Positions 1-8,906 of a DNA stretch of 64,000 nt are shown one piece after another. The position numbers and the translations under genes are program-made. The notes under the pieces were generated by a model. The model saw only the letters and a list, made by a program, of their open reading frames with translations, ran no database searches and was not told the DNA's origin. This stretch comes from Acinetobacter corruptisaponis (lineage in GTDB: Bacteria; Pseudomonadota; Gammaproteobacteria; Pseudomonadales; Moraxellaceae): the NCBI RefSeq assembly GCF_030053775.1, contig NZ_CP125669.1:3095962-3159961 (forward strand). Reading direction: 5' to 3'. Positions within the stretch are counted from its first letter, which is position 1. Every line of letters begins with the position of its first letter.

Positions 1-492
1 GAGCGTTTACATACCCGTGACCTGCGCCTGATGGGTGGTCTGCGTGGTCAGTTGCAATACCTGCCATTCTTCCTGATGTTCTTTGTTGCAGCACTTGTGG
101 GTGTACCAGGTCTAGGTAACTTTATTGGTGAATTCCTGATTCTGATGGGTTCATTCAAGACCTATCCAGCGTTTACCATCATTGCCGCAGTCAGTCTGGT
201 GTTTGCTGGCCTTTATGGTTTGATCCTGATTCACAAGGCACTGTTTGGTGAACCAAATCCAGAACAGCAAAAACACTACACGACACCGCTTAAAGATTTA
301 TCTACGCGTGAAGTCAGCATCTTGATGATTTGTGTGATTGGTTTGCTTTGGTTGGGACTTTACCCACAGACATTCCTGGATATGTCTCATTCAAGTATGC
401 AGTGGTTAGTCAATAGTTATATGCCAGTACAAGAAGTTGTTGAAACTGTTCAACAGGCTGCAACTCAACTTGAACATGTGGAGATGCAATAA
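1..492 (+). CDS. nuoM: NADH-quinone oxidoreductase subunit M, C-terminal part
   Basis: Reading frame 1 is open from the first base, so the gene starts left of the window; 163 C-terminal residues are visible. NuoM is one of the three antiporter-like membrane subunits of respiratory complex I and pumps protons across the inner membrane. The visible part has the family pattern: GxxGQLxxLPxFFxxFFxAxxxGxPGxGNFxGEFL, then hydrophobic helices and a polar end. The stop lies 3 bases before the nuoN start, so the two are co-transcribed. Identity is seen in the sequence and confirmed by the neighbour. Confidence 0.95.
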   Translation, partial: ERLHTRDLRLMGGLRGQLQYLPFFLMFFVAALVGVPGLGNFIGEFLILMGSFKTYPAFTIIAAVSLVFAGLYGLILIHKALFGEPNPEQQKHYTTPLKDLSTREVSILMICVIGLLWLGLYPQTFLDMSHSSMQWLVNSYMPVQEVVETVQQAATQLEHVEMQ

Positions 493-495
493 ACC

Positions 496-1992
496 ATGAA
501 CTTCACAATTTCTTTTTCTGAGCTTATGCCACTTGTCCCAGTGATGATTGTGGCGTTGACCGCAGTGGTGGTCATGCTGCTGATTGCGATCAAGCGTAAT
601 CACAACCTGATCGCGACAACCTCGGTTGTGGGTCTTAACCTGTCTGCAATTTATATTGTATATACCATGTTCAGTGGGCACTTTGCACCAGTGAACATCA
701 TGGGCATGTTTATGGTTGATCCATTCACCATGCTCTACCAGTTCCTGATTCTGATCGCTTCCTTGGCGTGCTGTACCTTGTCTCATGCCTACATCGAGAC
801 CTATAAGGACAACCGTGAAGAGCTTTATATCCTGTTGCTGTGTTCAGTTGCGGGTGCAATGCTGTTGGTTGCAAGCTCACATTATGCTGCGTTCTTTATC
901 AGCCTTGAGTTGATGTCGATTCCAGTATACGGCATGTTGGCGTATACCTATCAACGTAGCCAGTCTTTGGAAGCGGGGATTAAGTACCTTGTGCTTTCTG
1001 CGACTGCGTCTGCCATGTTGTTGATGGGTATGGCATATATCTATGCCTATACAGGTTCATTGTCATTCTATGATTCTGTTCAGGCATTGTTTACTGCCAT
1101 CAAACAGCCAATGGTGTTGTTGGGCCTGGGTTTAATCGTCTTTGCCGTTGCATTCAAACTCTCGCTTGCACCATTCCATAAATGGACGCCAGACGTGTAT
1201 GCAGGTGCGCCAGCACCAATGGCGACATTCCTGGCAACCGCAGCAAAAGTTGCAACCATTGGCCTGTTTGTTCGTTACCTGTTGACTTCAGGCGCGATTC
1301 TGGTTGAATCATTGGTTACCGTTTTAACAGTGATTGCTGTGCTGTCGATCTTGGTGGGTAACTTGCTGGCTGTGCGTCAAGTCAACTTGAAACGTATCCT
1401 GGGTTATTCATCCATTGCACACTTTGGTTACCTGTTGATTGCATTGATTAGCATGACCTATGCAAGCCTGGGCAGTGTCACCGTTTATGTGATCACTTAT
1501 GTATTGACCACAATCGGCGCGTTCGGTGCGGTGGCGTTGATGTCCAGTCCATATAACAATGTAGATGAAGCACAAAGCTTGGCAGACTACCGTGGTTTGT
1601 TCTGGCGCCGTCCGATCCTGACAGCGACCTTAACTGTGATGATGCTGTCCTTGGCTGGTATTCCATTAACAGCGGGCTTCATTGGTAAGTTCCTTGTGGT
1701 GATGGCTGCGGTGACAACCCAGCACTGGTTCCTGGCTGCAATGATTGTGGTGGGTAGTGGTATCGGTTTGTATTACTATTTACGTGTGATGGTGGTGATG
1801 TACATGACACCGCCAGATGTTCCACGTATTGATGCCGATGCACACTGGGGAACCAAGGTCGGTGGTATCATGGTACTTGGTGCTGCATTACTTGTACTAC
1901 TCCTGGGCATCTATCCAGACCCAATGATCAACCTTGCATTGAAGTCTGAGATTCTTTCTCCATTGCATTTCATGTTGTCACAACAGCAGTAA
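496..1992 (+). CDS. nuoN: NADH-quinone oxidoreductase subunit N
   Basis: A 498-residue polytopic membrane protein, the expected NuoN length. It is the last subunit of the nuo operon and an antiporter-like proton channel of complex I. Visible family features are the ELMSIPVYGML segment (about residues 136-146), the conserved lysine in LAPFHKWTPDVYAGAP (about 225-240), and the KRILGYSSIAHFGY stretch (about 298-311). ATG start three bases after nuoM. A hairpin terminator follows directly, which fits the end of the operon. Confidence 0.97.
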   Translation: MNFTISFSELMPLVPVMIVALTAVVVMLLIAIKRNHNLIATTSVVGLNLSAIYIVYTMFSGHFAPVNIMGMFMVDPFTMLYQFLILIASLACCTLSHAYIETYKDNREELYILLLCSVAGAMLLVASSHYAAFFISLELMSIPVYGMLAYTYQRSQSLEAGIKYLVLSATASAMLLMGMAYIYAYTGSLSFYDSVQALFTAIKQPMVLLGLGLIVFAVAFKLSLAPFHKWTPDVYAGAPAPMATFLATAAKVATIGLFVRYLLTSGAILVESLVTVLTVIAVLSILVGNLLAVRQVNLKRILGYSSIAHFGYLLIALISMTYASLGSVTVYVITYVLTTIGAFGAVALMSSPYNNVDEAQSLADYRGLFWRRPILTATLTVMMLSLAGIPLTAGFIGKFLVVMAAVTTQHWFLAAMIVVGSGIGLYYYLRVMVVMYMTPPDVPRIDADAHWGTKVGGIMVLGAALLVLLLGIYPDPMINLALKSEILSPLHFMLSQQQ

Positions 1993-2007
1993 TGCACTGA
2001 TTTGTAC

Positions 2008-2038
2008 AAAAAAGCCTCCAAAAATTGGGGGCTTTTTT
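2008..2038 (+). terminator. Intrinsic terminator of the nuo operon
   Basis: AAAAAAGCCTCC pairs with GGGGGCTTTTTT (one G-U pair) around an 8-base loop and ends in a T run. It sits 16 bases after the nuoN stop. Confidence 0.85.
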
Positions 2039-2039
2039 A

Positions 2040-2066
2040 TTGAAGAGTAAAAAAACGCTTTATAAT
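2040..2066 (+). promoter_or_regulatory. Candidate sigma-70 promoter for upp
   Basis: A perfect TATAAT at 2061-2066 is preceded by TTGAAG at 2040-2045, with a spacer of 15 bases, shorter than ideal. It lies between the nuo terminator and the upp start at 2101. The -10 is convincing; the -35 is weak. Confidence 0.4.
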
Positions 2067-2100
2067 AGGCAAAGATTAATATTTATTTAGGTACTCACTC

Positions 2101-2736
2101 GTGTCTATTCAGGAAATTCGCCATCCGTTGATTCGCCATAAACTTGGTCTGCTCCGTCGTTCAGACATCAGCACCAAGAATTTCCGTGAGTTGGCGCAAG
2201 AAGTCACGATGTTGCTGACCTATGAGGCAACCAAGGACTTGCCGATGTTGGATGATGAAATTGATGGCTGGACAGGCAAGGTCACAACCCAACGCATTGC
2301 AGGAAAAAAGATTACCATTGTTCCAATCCTGCGTGCTGGGATTGGGATGCTGGAAGGCGTGCTTAACCTGATTCCAAGTGCCAAGGTGAGTGTGTTGGGC
2401 TTGGAACGTGATGAGGAAACTTTGGAAGTTCGTACCTACTATAAAAAACTAGTGCCTGATGTTGCCAATCGTTTGGCCATGATTATTGACCCAATGCTGG
2501 CGACAGGGAATTCGTTGATTGCTGCAATTGATGTGCTAAAGGCAAGTGGTTGCAAGGACATTCGGGTGATGGTGCTGGTTGCCGCACCTGAAGGGATTTC
2601 TAGGGTGGAGGCGGTTCATCCAGATGTGCGTATCTATACCGCTTCGATTGATCAGGGTTTGAATGAAGATGGTTACATTGTTCCTGGTCTGGGTGATGCG
2701 GGCGACAAGATTTTTGGCAGTGTCCAAAAAGACTAA
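2101..2736 (+). CDS. upp: Uracil phosphoribosyltransferase
   Basis: 211 residues, normal length for Upp, which converts uracil and PRPP to UMP in pyrimidine salvage in the cytoplasm. The PRPP-binding loop [13 protein letters not shown] (about residues 129-141) and the C-terminal [11 protein letters not shown] uracil-binding segment are both present. The start is GTG; the N-terminus ([19 protein letters not shown]) matches the family with no in-frame ATG upstream. Single-gene unit between two terminators. Confidence 0.96.
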   Translation: MSIQEIRHPLIRHKLGLLRRSDISTKNFRELAQEVTMLLTYEATKDLPMLDDEIDGWTGKVTTQRIAGKKITIVPILRAGIGMLEGVLNLIPSAKVSVLGLERDEETLEVRTYYKKLVPDVANRLAMIIDPMLATGNSLIAAIDVLKASGCKDIRVMVLVAAPEGISRVEAVHPDVRIYTASIDQGLNEDGYIVPGLGDAGDKIFGSVQKD

Positions 2737-2752
2737 TTTTTAAAATAGATTG

Positions 2753-2808
2753 AAAAGAGACGTAATCTCTCCATAAATTTTTAAGGAAAGATCGAACGTC
2801 TCTTTTTT
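2753..2808 (+). terminator. Terminator after upp
   Basis: AAAAGAGACGT at 2753-2763 pairs perfectly with ACGTCTCTTTT at 2796-2806 around a 32-base loop and ends in a T run. Confidence 0.7.
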
Positions 2809-2855
2809 ATTTTTATATACTATCCCCATCGTTTTTATAAAATTGGGTGCAGGCC

Positions 2856-3149
2856 ATGAAGCAAGAGTTCTATCAGGGAAAAATTAAACAATATAATCCA
2901 GACAAGGGATTTGGTTTTATTGCCACGGCTGAAGGAGACGTGTTTTTTCATATCTCAGATTATCCTGCATCAGAGGGTGAGCCAAAGAGAAATGAAAAAG
3001 TTAAGTTTTTAGTGCAGGAAAATGAGGGAAAGTTTAAGGCGGTCAAGATCGAGCGTGTCGATTCAAACCCTGCGAAAACCAAGAAAAACAAAATTATGGA
3101 TCATAATAAGGCCATCACCAGCGAATTACTGTCAAATTTCCGACGTTAG
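2856..3149 (+). CDS. Cold-shock domain protein with C-terminal extension
   Basis: A 97-residue protein whose first about 65 residues form a cold-shock (OB-fold) domain that binds single-stranded RNA or DNA: RNP1-like KGFGFI (about residues 17-22) and RNP2-like VFFHI (about 30-34). A lysine-rich tail of about 30 residues follows, so it is longer than a classic 70-residue Csp. An in-frame GTG at 2847 would add three residues; the ATG at 2856 is preferred because MKQEFYQGKIKQY matches the domain start. Transcribed alone. Its RNA targets cannot be told from sequence. Confidence 0.85.
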   Translation: MKQEFYQGKIKQYNPDKGFGFIATAEGDVFFHISDYPASEGEPKRNEKVKFLVQENEGKFKAVKIERVDSNPAKTKKNKIMDHNKAITSELLSNFRR

Positions 3150-3311
3150 TTATCTTGAATTGTTTTATTGGTAGTTAATTATTCGCCTTTAATTTTGTGA
3201 AAGGATTTTTTTTGTCTTTCATAATTAGGGTACAAGATAAGCAGTATTGTAAGCCTGTGTAATCACATGCTAGCATAACTCCTTTATTCTTTAAAAAATA
3301 AAAGGTTATAT

Positions 3312-3806
3312 ATGCTTAAAAAATGTTTGGAATGTGATAAGGAATATAGTGATCGTTCAGAAGCATGTATCCATTGTGGGGCGCCAAATGACGAGTTATT
3401 GCAGAAAAAACAGCAAGCAGTAGAAAAAGAAAATGAGAGTGAGGCTTATACGAATCTGATAATTGTCATTATTCTTGCTGTAATAGGCTATATATATTTT
3501 GATCCAATAAGAAATTACTTTTTGGATTTATTCGATGTGGGTATCGTTTCAAAATATGATTTAAAAGATTGCTCAAGTGACCGTGTTAAAAAATCAATTA
3601 TGCAAATGTTTAATGACGGGACTTATGCTCAAACTTATCATATAAAATCAATTTCAGTTGACACAGCAGTAATTGATACGAATAAGGATGCAATATTGTC
3701 TTGTCAGGCAAATCTAGCCTTAAATAATCAAGAACATATAAGCTATATCATTAATTTTAAGGAACAAGGCGATCAAATTATGATTGAAGGGAATCCTGTA
3801 CAATAA
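3312..3806 (+). CDS. Zinc-ribbon membrane-anchored protein of unknown function
   Basis: 164 residues. The N-terminus holds a CxxC...CxxC zinc ribbon (Cys5, Cys8, Cys19, Cys22). A charged linker and one hydrophobic helix (about residues 46-64) follow, then an approximately 95-residue soluble domain with two cysteines that could be periplasmic. The layout (cytoplasmic zinc ribbon, one membrane segment, small outer domain) is common among bacterial zinc-ribbon proteins of unknown role. Start is ATG after AAAAGG. AT-rich compared with its neighbours. No function is assigned. Confidence 0.75.
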   Translation: MLKKCLECDKEYSDRSEACIHCGAPNDELLQKKQQAVEKENESEAYTNLIIVIILAVIGYIYFDPIRNYFLDLFDVGIVSKYDLKDCSSDRVKKSIMQMFNDGTYAQTYHIKSISVDTAVIDTNKDAILSCQANLALNNQEHISYIINFKEQGDQIMIEGNPVQ

Positions 3807-3832
3807 ATATTAGTATTAATTCATGCTGTAAA

Positions 3833-3869
3833 AATACACCAAAGCTAAAATATTTGGCTTTGGTGTATT
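3833..3869. terminator. Bidirectional terminator
   Basis: AATACACCAAAGC (3833-3845) and GCTTTGGTGTATT (3857-3869) form a perfect 13-bp stem with an 11-base loop, A-rich on one side and T-rich on the other. It serves the zinc-ribbon gene and the convergent LysR gene. Confidence 0.85.
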
Positions 3870-3871
3870 AT

Positions 3872-4756
3872 TTACACCTGATCTTCACAAAATTGTAAGA
3901 ATGCCTTTAATCCAGGTCCCTGATATTTCTGACGATGTACCAGCATAAACAGGGGACGGGTGAGTTCCCAGAAAGGTGTATCCAGAATGACCAATTGCCC
4001 TTTTTCCTGAAGTGGTTCAATCGCAAGCCGTGATACACAGGTCATCCCCAGACCATTGGCAACAATTTTCAGGATGGCTTCATTGTGACCTAGGGTAAGG
4101 CGAATGTTGGCATCAGGTAGGTCTTTTAATATAGCGTTGTCAAAGACTTCACGTGTGCCTGAACCCTCTTCACGTAAGATCCATTCTACATCATTAAAGT
4201 CTGTTGGGGTGAGTGGACGGTTTAACTGTGTTAAGGGATGCTGTGGAGCACAACACACTGCTAACTCATCATCACGCCAATGGATGCACTGTAACTGGGG
4301 CAAATGGCATGAGCCCTCAATCAGGGCCAGATCAAGCTGAAACTGGTTCACCGCTTCAATCATTTGACGGGTATTGCCCACCTGTAACTGTAAATGTGCC
4401 TGTGGATGGCGCTGTAAAAAATCTGCCATAAGGTCAGGCATCAGGTAGTCACTGATGGTCAGGGTTGCACCCAAACGTAGGTCAATACTTTGTAACTCAC
4501 CCTTGGCGGCCTGTTCAAACGATTCGCAACGACCCAGAATTTCCAGGGCCTGTGGCAACAAAAAACGGCCTAGATCATTTAACTGCAAGCGCTTGCCCAA
4601 GCGGTCAAATAACGGTGCGCCAAGACCATCTTCCAAATCGGCCAAGGCCATGCTTGCCGCACTTTGGGTCAGTCGGACAGCATCACTCGCCTTGGTTACA
4701 GTTCCCTCTTGAGCAACCGCCACGAAAACAGCCAATTGGCGTAATGTCATGCGCAT
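3872..4756 (-). CDS. LysR-family regulator, FinR-like
   Basis: 294 residues with an N-terminal winged HTH (about residues 4-62: LRQLAVFVAVAQEGTVTKAS, then TQSAASMALADLE) and a periplasmic-binding-like effector domain (about 90-290). It is divergent from the ferredoxin-NADP+ reductase gene 90 bases away. In Pseudomonas the LysR regulator FinR activates the divergent fpr gene under superoxide or iron stress, so the same role is inferred here from position. The start could be either M1 or M3 of MRM. The effector is not known from the sequence. Confidence 0.85.
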   Translation of the reverse strand: MRMTLRQLAVFVAVAQEGTVTKASDAVRLTQSAASMALADLEDGLGAPLFDRLGKRLQLNDLGRFLLPQALEILGRCESFEQAAKGELQSIDLRLGATLTISDYLMPDLMADFLQRHPQAHLQLQVGNTRQMIEAVNQFQLDLALIEGSCHLPQLQCIHWRDDELAVCCAPQHPLTQLNRPLTPTDFNDVEWILREEGSGTREVFDNAILKDLPDANIRLTLGHNEAILKIVANGLGMTCVSRLAIEPLQEKGQLVILDTPFWELTRPLFMLVHRQKYQGPGLKAFLQFCEDQV

Positions 4757-4846
4757 GTTAAAAGCCTTACCGTTTGAGTTTAAAAGTATTCATGAATTAT
4801 CTGATCATGCTAACATGAGCTCACTGTTTCGTGCCACGTTCAAATC
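4757..4846. promoter_or_regulatory. Divergent control region of the LysR gene and fpr
   Basis: This 90-base gap must hold both promoters. The palindrome ATTCATGAAT at 4788-4797 has the size and AT-rich form of a LysR-type box and is the only clear dyad I see here. No footprint-type consensus could be tested. Confidence 0.4.
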
Positions 4847-5608
4847 ATGTCAATTGAAAAATTTAGCGTAGAAAAGGTTTTATCTGTACATCGCTGGGCC
4901 CACAATCTGTTTAGCTTCACCATGACCCGACCAGCGCATTTTAAATTTACCGCAGGGCAGTTTGCCCGTATTGGTTTAATGGTTGGTGATGAACTGGTGG
5001 TGCGTGCTTACTCAGTGGTGTCTTCGCCATTTGATGAAACGCTGGAATTCTTTTCAATTGTCGTTCCCGATGGGGCTTTTACCTCAAACCTGCAACATTT
5101 AAAGGTTGGTGATGAGCTGTATCTTGAAAAAATATCTTATGGCTATTTAACTCTGGCACGTTATCAGCAGCCTTTACCACAGGACTTATGGCTGTTGGCA
5201 ACGGGAACGGGTTTGGCGCCATTTTTATCGATGTTGCAAGACTTTGAAACCTGGAATAAATATCAACAAATCAATTTGGTCTACAGTGTTCGTACCGCAT
5301 CCGAACTGGCCTATGTTGACCGTATTCAGGAAATCGCCAATCTGTTTGGTGAGGGACACTCAGGCTTTAGGTTTATTCCAATTATCACCCGTGATCCAGA
5401 TGCGGCTTTACATGACCGTTTACCAGTTCTGATTGCAAATGGTGAGCTGGAAAAGGCGGCAGGATCAGAATTGAGTCCAGCAAGCAGCCATGTCATGTTA
5501 TGTGGCAATCCACAAATGGTGGAAGATACCAAGGAAGCCTTAAAACAGCGTGGCTTGACCATGAACCGCCGTGGTGAGGGAAATATTGCGGTGGAGAATT
5601 ATTGGTAA
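4847..5608 (+). CDS. fpr: Ferredoxin--NADP+ reductase
   Basis: 253 residues, close to the bacterial Fpr length of about 258. This flavoprotein exchanges electrons between NADPH and ferredoxin or flavodoxin. FAD-binding RAYSVVSSP (about residues 60-68), the NADP-binding GTGLAPFLSMLQDF (about 122-135), MLCGNPQMVEDTKEAL near the C-terminus, and the terminal aromatic residue (ENYW) are typical of the subclass. It likely supplies electrons to Fe-S and oxidative-stress systems. Divergent from the FinR-like gene, which probably controls it. Confidence 0.93.
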   Translation: MSIEKFSVEKVLSVHRWAHNLFSFTMTRPAHFKFTAGQFARIGLMVGDELVVRAYSVVSSPFDETLEFFSIVVPDGAFTSNLQHLKVGDELYLEKISYGYLTLARYQQPLPQDLWLLATGTGLAPFLSMLQDFETWNKYQQINLVYSVRTASELAYVDRIQEIANLFGEGHSGFRFIPIITRDPDAALHDRLPVLIANGELEKAAGSELSPASSHVMLCGNPQMVEDTKEALKQRGLTMNRRGEGNIAVENYW

Positions 5609-5630
5609 TCTTGGGCGGACTGGATATGTC

Positions 5631-6053
5631 TTAATGTACAAACATATCCATAAATTCACGGATTTCCTGAATGGCGGTATCGACATCGGTTGTGAGCCAT
5701 GTGGGTTCAAACAGCCCTGCATAGTGTTCCAGACGTTCCTGTGGCACCACAAGACGAACAGGGCATTCTTCCTCAAGCAAACGCCACGGCAAGATCGGAA
5801 CCTCATTGTCCAGAAAAGCCTGAACATTACGGATATCCACAATCATCGCGTTGATACATTCAGGAAAAGGCATCACTGAAAGTTCTTCGGTACGGCGGCG
5901 GAAATATTCAAGGTCGCCCCATTTCAGGATATAGCTGGGTTTGTTGAACTCAATCAGTCCAATCAAATGCTCATCTCGTGTGTAATGTAGAAAACACTGA
6001 TGTGTTACATCCGTATCTAGATCAAGTGAGACACTTTGCTGTTGGTAGGACAT
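5631..6053 (-). CDS. Conserved hypothetical protein, 140 residues
   Basis: A soluble acidic protein, convergent with fpr (22 bases between stops). I chose the internal Met at 6053 (MSYQQQSVSLDLD); an upstream Met would add only MFCF. No signal peptide, membrane segment or cysteine motif stands out. The alternating alpha/beta pattern, with a central IVDIRNVQAFLDNEVPI stretch, is reminiscent of small SpoIIAA/STAS-like domains, but this is only an impression. Codon use is like its neighbours, so the gene is probably real. Confidence 0.7.
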   Translation of the reverse strand: MSYQQQSVSLDLDTDVTHQCFLHYTRDEHLIGLIEFNKPSYILKWGDLEYFRRRTEELSVMPFPECINAMIVDIRNVQAFLDNEVPILPWRLLEEECPVRLVVPQERLEHYAGLFEPTWLTTDVDTAIQEIREFMDMFVH

Positions 6054-6260
6054 AAAGCAGAACATTTAGGAAATGAGGGCGCGTAGTATAGCCTATTTTT
6101 AGCGTTTTCTAAACCGCCTACATTTTAAACAAAAAACAAAGAAGAAACAGTGGAGTTTTGCAACAGCAACAACGATAGTCCGAAGCTTTTTCACACAATG
6201 CAACATAAGCAGTTGCTAAGATAAAAGCCTGAGAAATAAAAAGGATGAGGGCTAGCTATC

Positions 6261-6461
6261 ATGCATGATTTTAGTAAGCCACAACCTCATGTGGCGAGTC
6301 GAGAGGAAATTGCAAAGAAAAGGAAACTACCCGTTTATATGTTGATCATTGTGGGGATTTTCCTGATTGCACTTCTTGTTTATATGGTCGCGGATCATTC
6401 AGCGAATCCAACTGCACAGGCAATGCTGTCTCATATGCAGTCGGTACTTTTGGATGCCTAG
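6261..6461 (+). CDS. Small single-pass membrane protein
   Basis: 66 residues: a basic N-terminal segment (EEIAKKRKLP, about residues 15-24), one strong transmembrane helix (about 26-44, VYMLIIVGIFLIALLVYMVA) and a short polar end, which predicts the N-terminus inside. ATG preceded by AGGATGAGGG. A perfect terminator follows, so it forms its own transcript. Function unknown. Confidence 0.7.
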   Translation: MHDFSKPQPHVASREEIAKKRKLPVYMLIIVGIFLIALLVYMVADHSANPTAQAMLSHMQSVLLDA

Positions 6462-6495
6462 ATCGTTTATTTTTAGACCAAAACCTGTTGAATTG

Positions 6496-6530
6496 AAAAA
6501 GCTCATTGGTGTGAATCAATGAGCTTTTTT
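6496..6530 (+). terminator. Intrinsic terminator
   Basis: AAAAAGCTCATTG (6496-6508) pairs with CAATGAGCTTTTT (6517-6529) around an 8-base loop, followed by more T. Confidence 0.88.
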
Positions 6531-6689
6531 GCAAAATTATGCGGACTTTTTGTTGTATTAGTGATGCCGTTTGTTGATTGGAAAATAGACAAAAATTAAG
6601 GTTGAGACATCCATAAGTTATGTTCTTGGTTATAGAGCGATCATGGGTGGTTTGATTAATTTTAAAACACAACATAAGGATAACAACAC

Positions 6690-8318
6690 ATGAATGAATA
6701 TTTTACTGATCCCTCCCAGAGAGGAGGATTCGACGCAATGTATTATTGGGACCAGTTTCACCCAATTTTAGCGGCAATTGTTATCTTACTTTTAGGTTGG
6801 ATTATTGCATTGATTGTTGCTGCTGGCGTGAAAAAGTTACTCCAGAAACTAAACACCAATCATAGATTGTCTTCTGCCACTGGTCATACACCAAACATTG
6901 AAAACCTGATTTCCAAACTGGTTTTCTGGTTTGTGATTATCCTTGCCGTTGTCGGTGCATTGAATGTACTGAACATCAGTGGCGTGAGTGATCCATTCAG
7001 CAATATGGTTGGTCGGATTCTGGCCTTTATTCCAAACCTGCTGGCGGCCGTTGCAGTCGGTTTTATTGGCTGGATTGTGGCAGGGCTGGTCAAGGCAGGA
7101 CTAACCAATGTGCTTGCCAGAACGGAAATGGACGAGAAGCTTAGCAATGAGGTAGGTGTAGGTTCACTCAGCAGTAATATTGGTGAAATCTTCTACTGGT
7201 TGGTCTTGTTGCTGTTCCTGCCGATTGTGCTGTCTATTCTAGGCCTGACAGGCCTGTTGATTCCTGTACAGAATATGGTGAATGAGGCGGTTGCTTATTT
7301 ACCGAATCTGTTTATCGCGGGTGTCATCATTTTTGTGGGCTACATTCTGGCAAAAATTGTGCGTGGTATTGTTGAGGGCTTGAGTTATAGCCTTGGCTTG
7401 CAGACACAGGCAGAAAAAATAGGTTTGTTTAAGAACTCTAATGTATCCAAGTTCCTGGGTTCATTTGTTTTTGCCATTATTATTATAACGGCCTTGATTG
7501 TGGCTTTTGAGGCACTGGGTATAGAGGCAATTTCCCAACCTGCCACCACAATGCTCAATCAAATCATGTATGCGATTCCACAAATTATTGCTGCTGGTCT
7601 GATACTGATCGTGGCATATGTGGTTTCCCGTTTTGTTGGACGTTTGGTGGCTGAACTGGTTTCAGGAGCGGGTGTTGATGAAATTCCAATGAAGCTGGAT
7701 GTGCAACGCTTCCTTGGACAAACCCGTGTTTCCGATATCATCGGTTGCTTGATTGTGTTCTTTACCATGCTGTTCGCGGTTTCAGAGGCTGCTGACCGAC
7801 TTGGTTTGGAACAGGTCAGTGTGCTGATCGCGATGTTTATCCAGTTTGGTGCCAGTATCCTGCTTGGTGCGGTAATCCTGGTTGTCGGCTTCTGGCTGGC
7901 CAATGTGGTCGCCAATGTGGTTCAACGTGGTGAATACAATAGCTCACGCTGGTTGGGCAATCTAGTCCGTATTTTAATTATGGGCTTGGTGATTGCGATG
8001 GGCTTAAGGGCAATGGGTATTGCTGACTCTATTGTGAACCTCGCATTTGGCTTAACCCTCGGTTCAGTTGCTGTCGCGTTTGCTCTGGCTTTTGGTCTAG
8101 GTGGTCGTCAACCTGCGGAACGTTTGCTCAGTGATCTGTTGGATAAAGCAAAAACTGAGGCAAAACAGCCAAATCCGTTGCGTCAAAATGAGATGACGCC
8201 AAACAATCCAGTGAGTCCAACGAATCCTGCTACAGCCAATCCAGTAAATCCGATAGTGCCAACACCAATCAATCCAGAGAATCCAAAACCACCGATTCCT
8301 CCATATTCGGATGAATAG
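6690..8318 (+). CDS. Mechanosensitive ion channel family protein, CmpX-like
   Basis: 542 residues with about ten hydrophobic helices arranged as repeated units: helix pairs, each with a PN(L/I)xAxxxxxxGxxxA motif (about residues 105-130, 207-235 and 292-318). This is the 'conserved TM helix' repeat of MscS-related proteins such as Pseudomonas CmpX. The C-terminal channel-like stretch is GxxxGSVAVAFALAFGLGGR (about 455-475). A 45-residue tail of repeated N-P/P-x-N-P units is probably disordered and cytoplasmic. Inferred role: osmotic or envelope-stress response in the inner membrane. Transcribed alone between terminators. Confidence 0.85.
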   Translation: MNEYFTDPSQRGGFDAMYYWDQFHPILAAIVILLLGWIIALIVAAGVKKLLQKLNTNHRLSSATGHTPNIENLISKLVFWFVIILAVVGALNVLNISGVSDPFSNMVGRILAFIPNLLAAVAVGFIGWIVAGLVKAGLTNVLARTEMDEKLSNEVGVGSLSSNIGEIFYWLVLLLFLPIVLSILGLTGLLIPVQNMVNEAVAYLPNLFIAGVIIFVGYILAKIVRGIVEGLSYSLGLQTQAEKIGLFKNSNVSKFLGSFVFAIIIITALIVAFEALGIEAISQPATTMLNQIMYAIPQIIAAGLILIVAYVVSRFVGRLVAELVSGAGVDEIPMKLDVQRFLGQTRVSDIIGCLIVFFTMLFAVSEAADRLGLEQVSVLIAMFIQFGASILLGAVILVVGFWLANVVANVVQRGEYNSSRWLGNLVRILIMGLVIAMGLRAMGIADSIVNLAFGLTLGSVAVAFALAFGLGGRQPAERLLSDLLDKAKTEAKQPNPLRQNEMTPNNPVSPTNPATANPVNPIVPTPINPENPKPPIPPYSDE

Positions 8319-8350
8319 TAAAAATAATCTTTGATTTTTTTGGTCAATTC

Positions 8351-8378
8351 GACCACTCTAGGCAGGGTGGTCGTTTTG
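8351..8378 (+). terminator. Terminator after the channel gene
   Basis: GACCACTCT (8351-8359) pairs with AGGGTGGTC (8364-8372) with one G-U pair and a 4-base loop, then TTTTGTTT. Confidence 0.75.
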
Positions 8379-8443
8379 TTTGTATAGGGGCTGATGATAC
8401 TTTATCTATGATTGCGACAGAGGAAATTTTTTAGGTGATACAA

Positions 8444-8596
8444 GGCATGAAACATGAAATTTAGTCATTCTAAATGAATGTTTCATAACGTAGTAGCAAC
8501 AAAAAATATCCCTGTTCCGTAGGGTTGTGGCTAAAATCCCCTCATACTTCGTTATGAAACTTGGCAATAGGTTTGCTATTACCTACGTTTCATGCC
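8444..8596. repeat. Nested inverted-repeat intergenic element
   Basis: The outer arms GGCATGAAAC (8444-8453) and GTTTCATGCC (8587-8596) are perfect 10-bp inverses. Nested inside, GTTTCATAACG (8480-8490) and CGTTATGAAAC (8550-8560) are perfect 11-bp inverses. The cores share GTTTCAT, so cross-pairing is also possible. The element holds no credible reading frame and fills most of the 362-base gap after the channel gene. It looks like a palindromic repetitive element or a structured RNA; which is not decidable here. Confidence 0.6.
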
Positions 8597-8680
8597 TAGT
8601 CTGATGAAATTTTAGCTTACAACGCAATTCATTTATAAAATATCAACAGCCCCAAAATAAAAAGTCTATAGGAGGATAAA

Positions 8681-8860
8681 ATGAAGAGGCCAAATCGCGT
8701 ATTCGCACCCATTATTATTGCAGGCATCACTGTAGGCTTTTTGGCCAGTGCGTATAAGTTTGTGGTTGCCAAGTCGGGTTCAGTAAAAGAGAAACCGATT
8801 GAAAATACTCAGCAGGCATCTTCTTCAGAGGCAGCAAACTCTTCAGGTGAACGAAGTTAA
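8681..8860 (+). CDS. Small membrane protein, 59 residues
   Basis: Starts MKRPNRVFAPIIIAGITVGF, one transmembrane helix (about residues 8-28), then a hydrophilic serine-rich tail (about 35-59). The Shine-Dalgarno is excellent (AGGAGG at 8670-8675, six bases before the ATG), which makes this short frame credible. It is convergent with the flavoprotein gene. No homologue is recognised. Confidence 0.7.
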   Translation: MKRPNRVFAPIIIAGITVGFLASAYKFVVAKSGSVKEKPIENTQQASSSEAANSSGERS

Positions 8861-8906
8861 AATATTTCAATGGTAGTGCAAAACACTGTGGTGTACTGAA
8901 AAACAG

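Noticed and set aside
406..786. 126-codon antisense frame across nuoM-nuoN
   Set aside because: Histidine/asparagine-rich shadow of transmembrane codons; the sense genes are unambiguous.
5571..5879. Plus-strand frame between fpr and the convergent hypothetical gene
   Set aside because: It overlaps both real genes and lacks a ribosome site.
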